Of a stretch of 36,329 bases of DNA, positions 1 through 6,333 are shown one piece after another. Source of the DNA: Acidimicrobiales bacterium (GTDB taxonomy: Bacteria; Actinomycetota; Acidimicrobiia; Acidimicrobiales; RAAP-2); NCBI GenBank assembly GCA_015478655.1, contig JADMIJ010000042.1:1-36329 (forward strand). The letters run 5' to 3'. Every line of letters begins with the position of its first letter. Within the stretch, counting starts at the first letter, position 1. The notes beneath the pieces are model-generated. The model was given only the letters and a program-made list of their open reading frames with translations, did no database searches and was not told the DNA's origin. Made by a program: the position numbers and the translations under genes.

Positions 1-56
1 TGACCTCCACACCCCCACCATACTACGCGCGCACTAACTTGGCGGGGACCCTAACA

Positions 57-73
57 CCAAATTGTCGTCCGAT
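57..73. repeat. Short motif, copy 1 (second copy at 1792-1809)
   Basis: The stretch reads CCAAATTGTCGTCCGAT and recurs with one extra G as CCAAATTGTCGGTCCGAT at 1792-1809. Each copy lies in the non-coding DNA before a plus-strand gene: about 207 bases before the oxidoreductase and about 78 bases before the two-domain gene. It is an A/T-rich island in very GC-rich DNA. A shared regulatory site is one explanation; chance is possible with two copies. The rest of 1-280 shows no convincing gene. Confidence 0.4.
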
Positions 74-280
74 CTTCCGCGGTCCTGAAGGGTTATGGCG
101 CCCATTCCTGCCATCGACCTTTGATCGCGCCTCGGTGCTCAGTGAGCCCGACGGGGCCGCCCCGGGCCTGAGCAGGGCCTGTGGTGCCGGCCTCTGTCGC
201 CGACCGGCACGCACTCGGAGCGGGTTGGTGCCCCCGGGTAAGACTGCGGAGATGCCATCCGCCCGCTGTGTGGTCATGCC

Positions 281-1717
281 ATGAGCTCGGTCGATGTGGT
301 GGTGGTGGGGTCGGGGCCCAATGGGCTGGCTGCCGCCATCACCCTGGCCACCGCCGGTGTCTCCGTTTCTGTGATCGAAGGCGCCGACGTCCCGGGCGGG
401 GGTTGCCGCACCGAGTCGTTGACCTTGCCCGGCTTTCGCCACGACGTCTGCTCCGCCGTCCACCCCCTGGTGCTGGCGTCCCCTTTCTTCCGTCAGCCGG
501 CATTCGACGGTCTCCGTCATTCGCTGCTCCAACCGGCGGTCCCGTTCGCCCATCCGCTCGACGGGGGGAGAGTGGGCGCGGTGCTCCGGTCGCTGGACGA
601 CACCGCGGCTTCCTTGGGCCGCGATGGAGCCGCCTACCGGCGACTCATGGGGCCGCTGGTGGCGCGCTCCCGGGAGATCGCCGACCAGGTGCTGGCCCCC
701 TTGCGGTCGGTACCGGCCCACCCGGTGGCCCTGGCCCGATTCGGGCTTCCGGGACTGCTTCCCGCCCGCCGTCTGGCGCGACGGTTCGAAACCGACGAGG
801 CCCGCGCCTTGCTGGCGGGGGTGTCAGCCCACTCCATGGCTCCGTTGAGCGCACCGCTCACGGGGGCGTTCGGATTGCTCCTCACCATGACCGCCCACTC
901 GGTGGGGTGGCCGGTGGTGGCCGGGGGAAGTTCGACGATCGCCGATGCGCTGGTGGCCGAGTTGGAGAGGCTCGGCGGCACGATCGCAACCGGTCACTGG
1001 GTCCGGTCCCTGTCCGAACTCCCTCCATCCACGGCGGTGGTGCTGGATACCGCTCCCAAGGGACTGGTGGCCATGGCCGGCGCTGACCTGCCGGAACGCT
1101 ATCGGAGGGCGCTGGACCGATTCCGCTACGGGCCGGGTGTGTGCAAGGTGGACTGGGCGCTGTCGGGCCCGGTCCCATGGAGTGCAGAAGCCTGTCGGCG
1201 GGCCGGGACCCTCCACCTGGGGGGTACGTTCGACGAGGTGGCGGCCAGCGAAGCCGACGTGCATGCCGGTCGGCACCCGGATCGTCCCTACTGCATCGTG
1301 GTGCAACCCGGGGTGGCGGACCCCGGCCGGGCACCCGGTGACCAAGAGACCCTGTGGGGCTACTGCCATGTCCCTTCGGGATCGACCGTGGACATGGCGG
1401 CGGCAATCGAGGCCCAGATCGAGCGGTTCGCCCCGGGTTTCCCGGAATTGATTCTGGCCCGATCGACGCGTACCGCAGCTCAGGAGGAAGAGCACAATCC
1501 GAACTATGTCGGCGGCGACATCGGCGGTGGCGCTGTCAGCCTGGGCCAGACCATTGCTCGTCCGACGGTCCGATGGAACCCCTACCGGACACCGCTCAAG
1601 GGCGTGTACCTGGGCTCGGCCTCCACGCCTCCCGGGGGAGGGGTGCACGGGATGTGCGGCGTGTACGCAGCCCGCACCGTGCTCCACGACCATTTTGGGG
1701 CCAAGGCACCCTTCTGA
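281..1717 (+). CDS. Phytoene-desaturase-like FAD-dependent oxidoreductase
   Basis: The 478-residue protein belongs to the CrtI-like/COG1233 flavin amine oxidase superfamily. The N-terminus is a Rossmann dinucleotide-binding fold with VVVGSGPNGLAAA (about residues 6-18), followed by the acidic end of the second strand (VSVIEGAD) and a GGGCRTES motif that normally contacts FAD. The C-terminus carries the second FAD-binding signature, GVYLGSASTPPGGGVHGMCG, typical of these enzymes. Such proteins oxidise or isomerise hydrophobic substrates, but members of this subgroup are mostly uncharacterised. No other carotenoid gene (crtB, crtE, crtY) is near, so a role in carotenoid synthesis is not supported. 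I see no clear Shine-Dalgarno sequence before the ATG. This start leaves the nucleotide-binding motif at the usual distance from the N-terminus. Confidence 0.88.
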   Translation: MSSVDVVVVGSGPNGLAAAITLATAGVSVSVIEGADVPGGGCRTESLTLPGFRHDVCSAVHPLVLASPFFRQPAFDGLRHSLLQPAVPFAHPLDGGRVGAVLRSLDDTAASLGRDGAAYRRLMGPLVARSREIADQVLAPLRSVPAHPVALARFGLPGLLPARRLARRFETDEARALLAGVSAHSMAPLSAPLTGAFGLLLTMTAHSVGWPVVAGGSSTIADALVAELERLGGTIATGHWVRSLSELPPSTAVVLDTAPKGLVAMAGADLPERYRRALDRFRYGPGVCKVDWALSGPVPWSAEACRRAGTLHLGGTFDEVAASEADVHAGRHPDRPYCIVVQPGVADPGRAPGDQETLWGYCHVPSGSTVDMAAAIEAQIERFAPGFPELILARSTRTAAQEEEHNPNYVGGDIGGGAVSLGQTIARPTVRWNPYRTPLKGVYLGSASTPPGGGVHGMCGVYAARTVLHDHFGAKAPF

Positions 1718-1734
1718 GGTCAGCCAACCCGCGT

Positions 1735-1774
1735 CCCACCCTGCCGTAACGGTCAGCCCGGCGGTCCGGGTGGG
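1735..1774. terminator. Possible hairpin after the oxidoreductase gene
   Basis: CCCACCC (1735-1741) can pair with GGGTGGG (1768-1774). The 26-base loop between them has further self-complementarity (GCCG/CGGT). It lies 18 bases after the stop codon. There is no T-run, so termination is only a suggestion. Confidence 0.25.
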
Positions 1775-1791
1775 GTGGCGAGGCGACATCG

Positions 1792-1809
1792 CCAAATTGT
1801 CGGTCCGAT
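1792..1809. repeat. Short motif, copy 2
   Basis: CCAAATTGTCGGTCCGAT matches 57-73 apart from one inserted G. It lies about 78 bases before the ATG of the two-domain gene at 1888. Confidence 0.4.
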
Positions 1810-1875
1810 GGGGCGACCGGCTCTGCGATGATGAGCAGCCTTGCGCCGTATCACCCGGGAACGGCCCGAGAGCGG

Positions 1876-1884
1876 AAGGAGGAG
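1876..1884 (+). promoter_or_regulatory. Shine-Dalgarno site fixing the start at 1888
   Basis: AAGGAGGAG precedes the ATG at 1888 with 5 bases between GGAGG and the start. This favours 1888 over the in-frame ATG at 1828, which has no such site. Confidence 0.75.
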
Positions 1885-1887
1885 CAG

Positions 1888-2958
1888 ATGGAGGGAGGCA
1901 TCACCGAAAGCGACCGAATGACGATGCTGCGGGCGGCGGTTGCCAAGGTGGGGAGGGACGAGGTGAAGTCTGCGCTGGCCCGCTCCTCCGAGGCGCGGCC
2001 GCAGACCCCCAAGGCAGTCGGCAATGCCCTCAACGCACTGGGCAAGCACCGCGACCCGGTCGCTGTGGTCGACAAGCCCCAGTACCGGGCGGCCCTTCCC
2101 TTCCTGGCCGCGTTGATCTCCGATGCCTGCTTGACCCGAACCATCGGGGCCCTGGGTGATCACTCCGAGGACCCCACCAGAGCACAGCTCGAGGAGGCAC
2201 TCGATGACGTCGGGGACTCCTTCTCGGACGTGACCATCGGAGTCATGCTGGCCTCAGTGGCGTGCGGCGACATGCCCGCCTCCGATCTCTGCTTCGACAT
2301 GGCGGCCACCGATGCGCGCTTCGGACTCACCGGTTGGGCCGCATTCGGTATTGCCGTGCCCACGCCAAAGCCTGGCTCCCGGGGGAAGAGCGCCATCACC
2401 CCCGAACAGCGAGAGGCCCGGCGATTGAAGAAGCAGAAGGACGCCGACGAACGCCGGAAGAAGATGGAGGTGGCGCGCAAGGCCGGAGAGCAGGTCCGCC
2501 GGGCAAAGAAGGTTGATCGCTCGCAGGCGGCCTCCCGCTCCGATGCCGATCCCCTGGGGCCCGCGGTGCCGGCGAGCAGCGCAGCTCCTCGATTGACCCG
2601 GCGCGCCGTGCTGACACCGGCCCAGGAGGAGGAGTTCGATCGGAACGACCCCTGGGCCACCGGAGTGGTATTCGCCTGGGTGCCGTTCGATTCCGTTGAC
2701 CCGTCCCAACCTGACCTCGAGGGGAAGTCGCGGCGATGCGTAGTGGTGGCGGGGACCCCGACCCACCTCCTGGTTCGTCCCGGCTACTCGGAGGGCGGTG
2801 TCAAGAGCCGCGACTGGAAGTCGGTACCGCTGCGCCACTGGAAGCAAGCCGGATTCGAGCAACCCACCTGGATCGACGTCGACTCGTTGCCGGTCCCACG
2901 CGAGGGCGATGGTCCCGTGGGCTGGCTCTCCCCAGAGGATTGGAACGCCCTTTGGTAG
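1888..2958 (+). CDS. Unknown two-domain protein with PemK/MazF-like C-terminus
   Basis: The protein is 356 residues from the ATG with the strong ribosome site. I do not recognise the N-terminal 150 residues, a mainly helical acidic domain without catalytic motifs I can name. Residues about 165-210 form a highly charged Lys/Arg/Glu linker (REARRLKKQKDADERRKKME), followed by a Pro/Ala/Ser-rich stretch. The last 105 residues (WATGVVFAWVPF, RRCVVVAGT, LLVRPGYS, then a Trp-rich end with PTWIDVDSLPVP and WLSPEDWNALW) resemble in order and spacing the small barrel of PemK/MazF-type RNA-cleaving or gyrase-acting toxins. That match is by eye and weak. No antitoxin-sized gene is adjacent, so a classical toxin-antitoxin pair is not supported. 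The neighbouring FtsH-like gene converges on it, with a hairpin between. Confidence 0.7.
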   Translation: MEGGITESDRMTMLRAAVAKVGRDEVKSALARSSEARPQTPKAVGNALNALGKHRDPVAVVDKPQYRAALPFLAALISDACLTRTIGALGDHSEDPTRAQLEEALDDVGDSFSDVTIGVMLASVACGDMPASDLCFDMAATDARFGLTGWAAFGIAVPTPKPGSRGKSAITPEQREARRLKKQKDADERRKKMEVARKAGEQVRRAKKVDRSQAASRSDADPLGPAVPASSAAPRLTRRAVLTPAQEEEFDRNDPWATGVVFAWVPFDSVDPSQPDLEGKSRRCVVVAGTPTHLLVRPGYSEGGVKSRDWKSVPLRHWKQAGFEQPTWIDVDSLPVPREGDGPVGWLSPEDWNALW

Positions 2959-2988
2959 GCAGTGACCGACGGGAGATCCGCACCCCTG

Positions 2989-3020
2989 CCTTGACGGAAG
3001 CGACCCTTGACGGAAACGAC
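2989..3020. repeat. Tandem 16-base repeat, two copies
   Basis: Positions 2989-3004 (CCTTGACGGAAGCGAC) and 3005-3020 (CCTTGACGGAAACGAC) are adjacent and differ at one base. They lie in the gap between two converging genes and run into the hairpin at 3015-3048. Confidence 0.8.
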
Positions 3021-3048
3021 CCGGTGGAAGTGGTCTTCCGAGGTCGTT
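3015..3048. terminator. Candidate two-way hairpin terminator between convergent genes
   Basis: AACGACC (3015-3021) pairs perfectly with GGTCGTT (3042-3048). An inner 5-bp stem GGAAG/CTTCC (3026-3030/3035-3039) closes a TGGT loop. It sits between the stop codons at 2958 (plus) and 3094 (minus). There is no long T-run on either strand, which is common in GC-rich actinobacteria. Confidence 0.5.
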
Positions 3049-3093
3049 GCCGCAACTGCGTGGAGAATGGCCGACCTCAGGACGTGGTCTGAC

Positions 3094-5091
3094 TCATTCT
3101 GCGTGTCCGGAGGGGGCAGGACCCAGGTCGGGCATTCGCAACTCCCCGGCCCCGGCACTCGGCCGGGCGAACGGGTCCAGAAGGCCGGCGGCTGCGAGCG
3201 AGGGCTGTGATTCCCTGATCACGGCCAGGATGTCGTCGCCGATGAGCTCCTGTCGCTGGAGGAGCGCATCCCGCAGGCCTTCGACCACGTGTCGATGCTC
3301 GTCGACCATCTGGGTCACCGATGCCTTGGACGCCGCCAACAGGTCCTCGACCTCGGCCCGGCCCTCATCGGTCGAGAGGACCTTGGAGACGATGCCCCCG
3401 GCGGGGTATTCCATGGCGGCAGACGACACCAGTGTGGCGCCCATCCCCAGCAGTCCGATCATCTGACACGCGTTGACCGTGGCCGCCTGCAGATCTCCCG
3501 CCACCCCCGAGGACGATTCCCCGAAGAAGAGCTCCTCGGCCACCATGCCGCCGAAGGCGATGTCAATGAGAGCCCGCATCTCGGATTTCGTCTTGGTGAA
3601 GCGCTCCTCCTCCTCGGAGTGACTGAGGAGTCCGAGCGCTTCCCGGCGCTTGACGATGGTCAGCACCTCGAGCTTTCGCCCCTTGCCCACCAGCCACGCC
3701 ACTGTGGCATGCCCGGCCTCGTGGGTGGCGATGGTCCGCTGCTCAGCCTCGGTGTACTCGACGGGCTGGGCCAGGCCGATCTCCTCGGTCATCTTGGCGT
3801 GCTGGAGGTCATTCCACGAGAGCTGGTTGGCCCCCCGCCGCAGGGCCCAGACTAGTGACTCATCCATGAGGTGCTCGATCATCACCGGCGAGTAGCCGGC
3901 GGTCAGCGCGGCCAAGGTCTCCCTCTTGGCCGGTTCATCCAGCTCCGGCTCGTGCGCCTTCCTCCCCAGGTAGTAGTCGATGATGTCGCGCCGTCCGGAG
4001 CGGCTGGGCAACCCGAAGTAGATGTTGCGGTCGAAGCGGCCCGGACGGAGCAGCGCCGGGTCCAGGTCGTCGGCCCGGTTGGTCGCCCCGATCACCAGGA
4101 TGTTGGCCGGCACGTGCACCGGTTTGTGCAGGCGTCTATGGGCCGGCAACCAGGTGTTGACGGCGTCGATGAACAGGCCCTTCAACCGGAGAGAAAACGG
4201 TGTCTGCTCGAAGGACTGGAGCTGGATCAGGAGCTCGTTGACAACGCCGGGGATACCCTCGCCGTGGCGCTGACCGTTGCCGCGGGTGCCGCCGATGGCA
4301 TCGAGCTCCTCGATGAACCCGATGGCCCCACCCTCACGCCGGGCGTGGCGGCGCAGTGCTTTGAAGTAGGCCCGGATCTTCCGGTTGGTCTGGCCGTAGA
4401 ACATGGACTGGAAGGCGGACGAGGACACGAAGAGGAACGGCACGCCGGCCTCGGCGGCCATCGCCTTGGCCATGTAGGTCTTACCGGTGCCGGGAGGGCC
4501 CTCGAACAGGATCGCCTTGCGGGGCGACCCACCCATCTGTTCGGCGAACCTGCGATGGGCGAGGAACAGGTTGAGGGTCTTGGTGACCTCCTCGACCAGT
4601 GTCTCCGAGCCGCGCACGTCCGCGAAGCTCACCTTGAGCTCGTCCGGGCGGTAGAGGATGTGCGGTGAGCGCCCAGCGGCAAGCAGTGGGACGACCATGA
4701 CCAGCACCAGCACGGTGATGAGGACGATGGCGGGCAGCATCGGCTGCAGCGAGGCCGGAAAGTGGGGCGTCGGGAAGGAGGTTCCGGGGGCGAATAGGTC
4801 CCGCAGGATGAGGAGGGTGGCGATCGGAGCGAGCACCATGGCCACCCGCTGCAATCGGCTGGCGCGGGCGCGACGTTGGTGCGCTCCCACATCGGTGGTC
4901 GCCATGGCAGAGACACCCTGGCCGTCCAGCGTCAGGGTGTCGCCGGGCGTGCCCTGTCGGCCGTTGACGGCGCTCCCACTGCCGGCGGGCCGTCGAAGAA
5001 GGCGATCCGATCGGGAACGCGGTCCTGGGTCTGTCGGAGGGGAACCCTGAGGGCTCTCGCCGTACTGATCCGATGTGCCCTCGTTCGTCAC
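3094..5091 (-). CDS. Membrane-anchored FtsH-like AAA+ zinc metalloprotease, divergent
   Basis: The architecture matches FtsH: two N-terminal membrane segments (about residues 83-99 and 117-139), an AAA module, and a C-terminal M41 peptidase. From the GTG at 5091 (665 residues) the landmarks are as follows. Walker A GPPGTGKT is at 198-205, a pore-loop-like MFYG near 230, the SRH with LLRPGRFDR near 347-355, the zinc site HEAGH at 457-461, and the probable third ligand Asp in AGDLQAAT near 533. Two things are unusual. The Walker B box reads FIEELDAIG, with Glu where FtsH has Asp (FIDEIDAVG). About 30 residues are also inserted between the VNELLIQLQSF helix and GATNR. The GTG has GGAGG 6 bases upstream; an in-frame TTG at 5154 would add 21 residues but lacks a well-placed site. 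The protein probably degrades membrane or misfolded proteins. It may be a paralogue, with the cell's main FtsH elsewhere. Confidence 0.85.
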   Translation of the reverse strand: MTNEGTSDQYGESPQGSPPTDPGPRSRSDRLLRRPAGSGSAVNGRQGTPGDTLTLDGQGVSAMATTDVGAHQRRARASRLQRVAMVLAPIATLLILRDLFAPGTSFPTPHFPASLQPMLPAIVLITVLVLVMVVPLLAAGRSPHILYRPDELKVSFADVRGSETLVEEVTKTLNLFLAHRRFAEQMGGSPRKAILFEGPPGTGKTYMAKAMAAEAGVPFLFVSSSAFQSMFYGQTNRKIRAYFKALRRHARREGGAIGFIEELDAIGGTRGNGQRHGEGIPGVVNELLIQLQSFEQTPFSLRLKGLFIDAVNTWLPAHRRLHKPVHVPANILVIGATNRADDLDPALLRPGRFDRNIYFGLPSRSGRRDIIDYYLGRKAHEPELDEPAKRETLAALTAGYSPVMIEHLMDESLVWALRRGANQLSWNDLQHAKMTEEIGLAQPVEYTEAEQRTIATHEAGHATVAWLVGKGRKLEVLTIVKRREALGLLSHSEEEERFTKTKSEMRALIDIAFGGMVAEELFFGESSSGVAGDLQAATVNACQMIGLLGMGATLVSSAAMEYPAGGIVSKVLSTDEGRAEVEDLLAASKASVTQMVDEHRHVVEGLRDALLQRQELIGDDILAVIRESQPSLAAAGLLDPFARPSAGAGELRMPDLGPAPSGHAE

Positions 5092-5097
5092 GGCCTG

Positions 5098-5102
5098 CCT
5101 CC
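5098..5102 (-). promoter_or_regulatory. Shine-Dalgarno site for the FtsH-like gene
   Basis: On the minus strand GGAGG lies 6 bases before the GTG at 5091. This decides for 5091 over the longer TTG start at 5154. Confidence 0.65.
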
Positions 5103-5344
5103 GTTTAGTATCCACGGCCCTGGACGGCACGTCGGATTCGATATCACTCGTCAACCCCAGCTCGACTGAGATCCTCCTGGTGGACGGCGACCAAACGTCG
5201 CCAGGCTGAACCCTGCGAGGTCTGTTGTGAACCTAAGGTTCGGGTGCAGGGGAGTCAACAAGCTCTCGCAGAGGGTGTTCGGTTGGTGTCGGGGCGTGGG
5301 AAAAAGCGACCCTCAGGCGGGCGAATCGGGTCGGTGTGCAGGGC

Positions 5345-6148
5345 TTATCCACCTGAGCTCGCGGGCACGGGGAACTCCCTCACCTCGAAGTCGGAGAGCA
5401 CCGTGGGGCACAGAGTGGCATCGGTGAGAGAGCAGGTCTCGGCGGCGACGTTCACGCTGGATCCGTCCATTACCGCCGGCACCACCTGCGGGAAGATGAC
5501 GGTGCCGGTGACCTGATGCACTCCGCCGGAGGCGACGAGGGAGCCGGCGACACCGGCGGGGTCGAGTACGGACGCCACATCGGGGGTCGGCATTGAGGTC
5601 ACTTCACCAGCGGGCTTGTTCGGGCACGACACCTCTTGTTGCTGCCACATCGGGATGGTGAAGAACGGACAGACCAAGGCGATCCCCTTGGTGCGTCCGG
5701 TGGTGTCGAAGGTGGCGAAGATTCCCTCCGTACCCGGGGCAGGCGGGCCAGACACCGGTGGACTGGGATCGTTGGAGGGGTAGACGACCAGTCCCTTCCC
5801 GGACTGGTCGGGGCTGGCTCGGGCACAGCTCCAATTGGTCGGGCCCAACAGGGTATGGACCCCATCGGAGTAGAACTCGACCTTGCCCACCAGCGCGGTG
5901 GGGATCGGTGCGAGCAGGATGGGTGGCCTCCACCCCTGGTCCCCGAGGGAGTCACCTGAGCTGCTGTTGCACGCGACCACGGGGAAGGCCACCGCCACCT
6001 CGCCGTTCAGGGGTGCGGTGGTCGTCGAGCCGATGGGGGCGGCGGGCACCGGAGTCGGCGTGCTGGTCCCAAGCAGAGACGTACTGCATCCCGCCAGGAC
6101 CATCCCCATCGCGCCCAGCGTGCACAGGGCCGACAGCCTTGACTTCAT
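5345..6148 (-). CDS. Secreted lipoprotein of unknown function
   Basis: The 267-residue protein begins MKSRLSALCTLGAMGMVLAGC, a lipoprotein signal peptide with lipobox L18-A19-G20-C21. The mature protein should therefore be lipid-anchored outside the membrane. A Ser/Thr/Pro/Ala-rich spacer follows (about residues 22-45), as is usual for actinobacterial lipoproteins. The rest has several spaced cysteines that could form disulfides (VVACNSS, NWSCAR, ALVCPFF, EVSCPNK, AETCSL, ATLCPT). I do not recognise a named domain. The start is supported by GAGGAGG 7 bases upstream. It is transcribed away from the MFS exporter gene, from the same intergenic region. Confidence 0.85.
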   Translation of the reverse strand: MKSRLSALCTLGAMGMVLAGCSTSLLGTSTPTPVPAAPIGSTTTAPLNGEVAVAFPVVACNSSSGDSLGDQGWRPPILLAPIPTALVGKVEFYSDGVHTLLGPTNWSCARASPDQSGKGLVVYPSNDPSPPVSGPPAPGTEGIFATFDTTGRTKGIALVCPFFTIPMWQQQEVSCPNKPAGEVTSMPTPDVASVLDPAGVAGSLVASGGVHQVTGTVIFPQVVPAVMDGSSVNVAAETCSLTDATLCPTVLSDFEVREFPVPASSGG

Positions 6149-6155
6149 GTGTCGC

Positions 6156-6162
6156 CCTCCTC
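6156..6162 (-). promoter_or_regulatory. Shine-Dalgarno site of the lipoprotein gene
   Basis: GAGGAGG on the minus strand, 7 bases before the ATG at 6148. Confidence 0.7.
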
Positions 6163-6272
6163 GGGCAGACGATAAACCACCCGACCGCGAGAACGGTGTT
6201 TCATCGTGGTTCCCTCTTCCCGGCCAGGGGCATCATCACCGGGTCCACCGAGCCGTCCGCACGCAACCGACC

Positions 6273-6312
6273 ATTGACGTGTGCGTTAAGATAAGTTCAC
6301 GTTCTTGTCAAT
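6273..6312. promoter_or_regulatory. A/T-rich inverted repeat, possible operator of the exporter operon
   Basis: ATTGAC (6273-6278) and GTCAAT (6307-6312) form the outer arms of an imperfect inverted repeat. Inner ACGTG (6277-6281) and CACGT (6298-6302) are also complementary. The centre, GTTAAGATAAGTT, is far richer in A/T than its surroundings. The minus strand contains TTGACA (6306-6311). The site lies between the divergent lipoprotein and MFS genes, 22 bases before the MFS start, where a MerR-type regulator would be expected to bind. Binding is inferred. Confidence 0.4.
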
Positions 6313-6333
6313 GGCGGCCACTCCGGGTGATCG

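Noticed and set aside
39..284. Short open frame whose TGA overlaps the oxidoreductase ATG by 4 bases
   Set aside because: It begins at a TTG without a ribosome site, has a Cys/Pro/Arg-rich composition with no recognisable fold, and overlaps the motif at 57-73. The overlap looks accidental.
281..1717. Carotenoid biosynthesis cluster
   Set aside because: Only one desaturase-like gene is present and no phytoene synthase or cyclase is near; the family has many other roles.
1888..2958. Classical toxin-antitoxin pair
   Set aside because: No small antitoxin-like gene lies next to the PemK/MazF-like tail, and the tail is part of a 356-residue protein.
3040..3100. Possible tRNA-like fold in the convergent gap
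   Set aside because: I could not build an acceptor, D, anticodon and T arm; only the hairpin at 3015-3048 is convincing.
3871..4668. Open frame antisense to the FtsH-like ATPase domain
   Set aside because: The coding strand contains Walker A, SRH and HEAGH in order, so the antisense frame is a shadow.
5092..5154. Longer TTG start for the FtsH-like gene
   Set aside because: AGGAGG is about 18 bases before the TTG, too far, while the GTG at 5091 has GGAGG at 6 bases.
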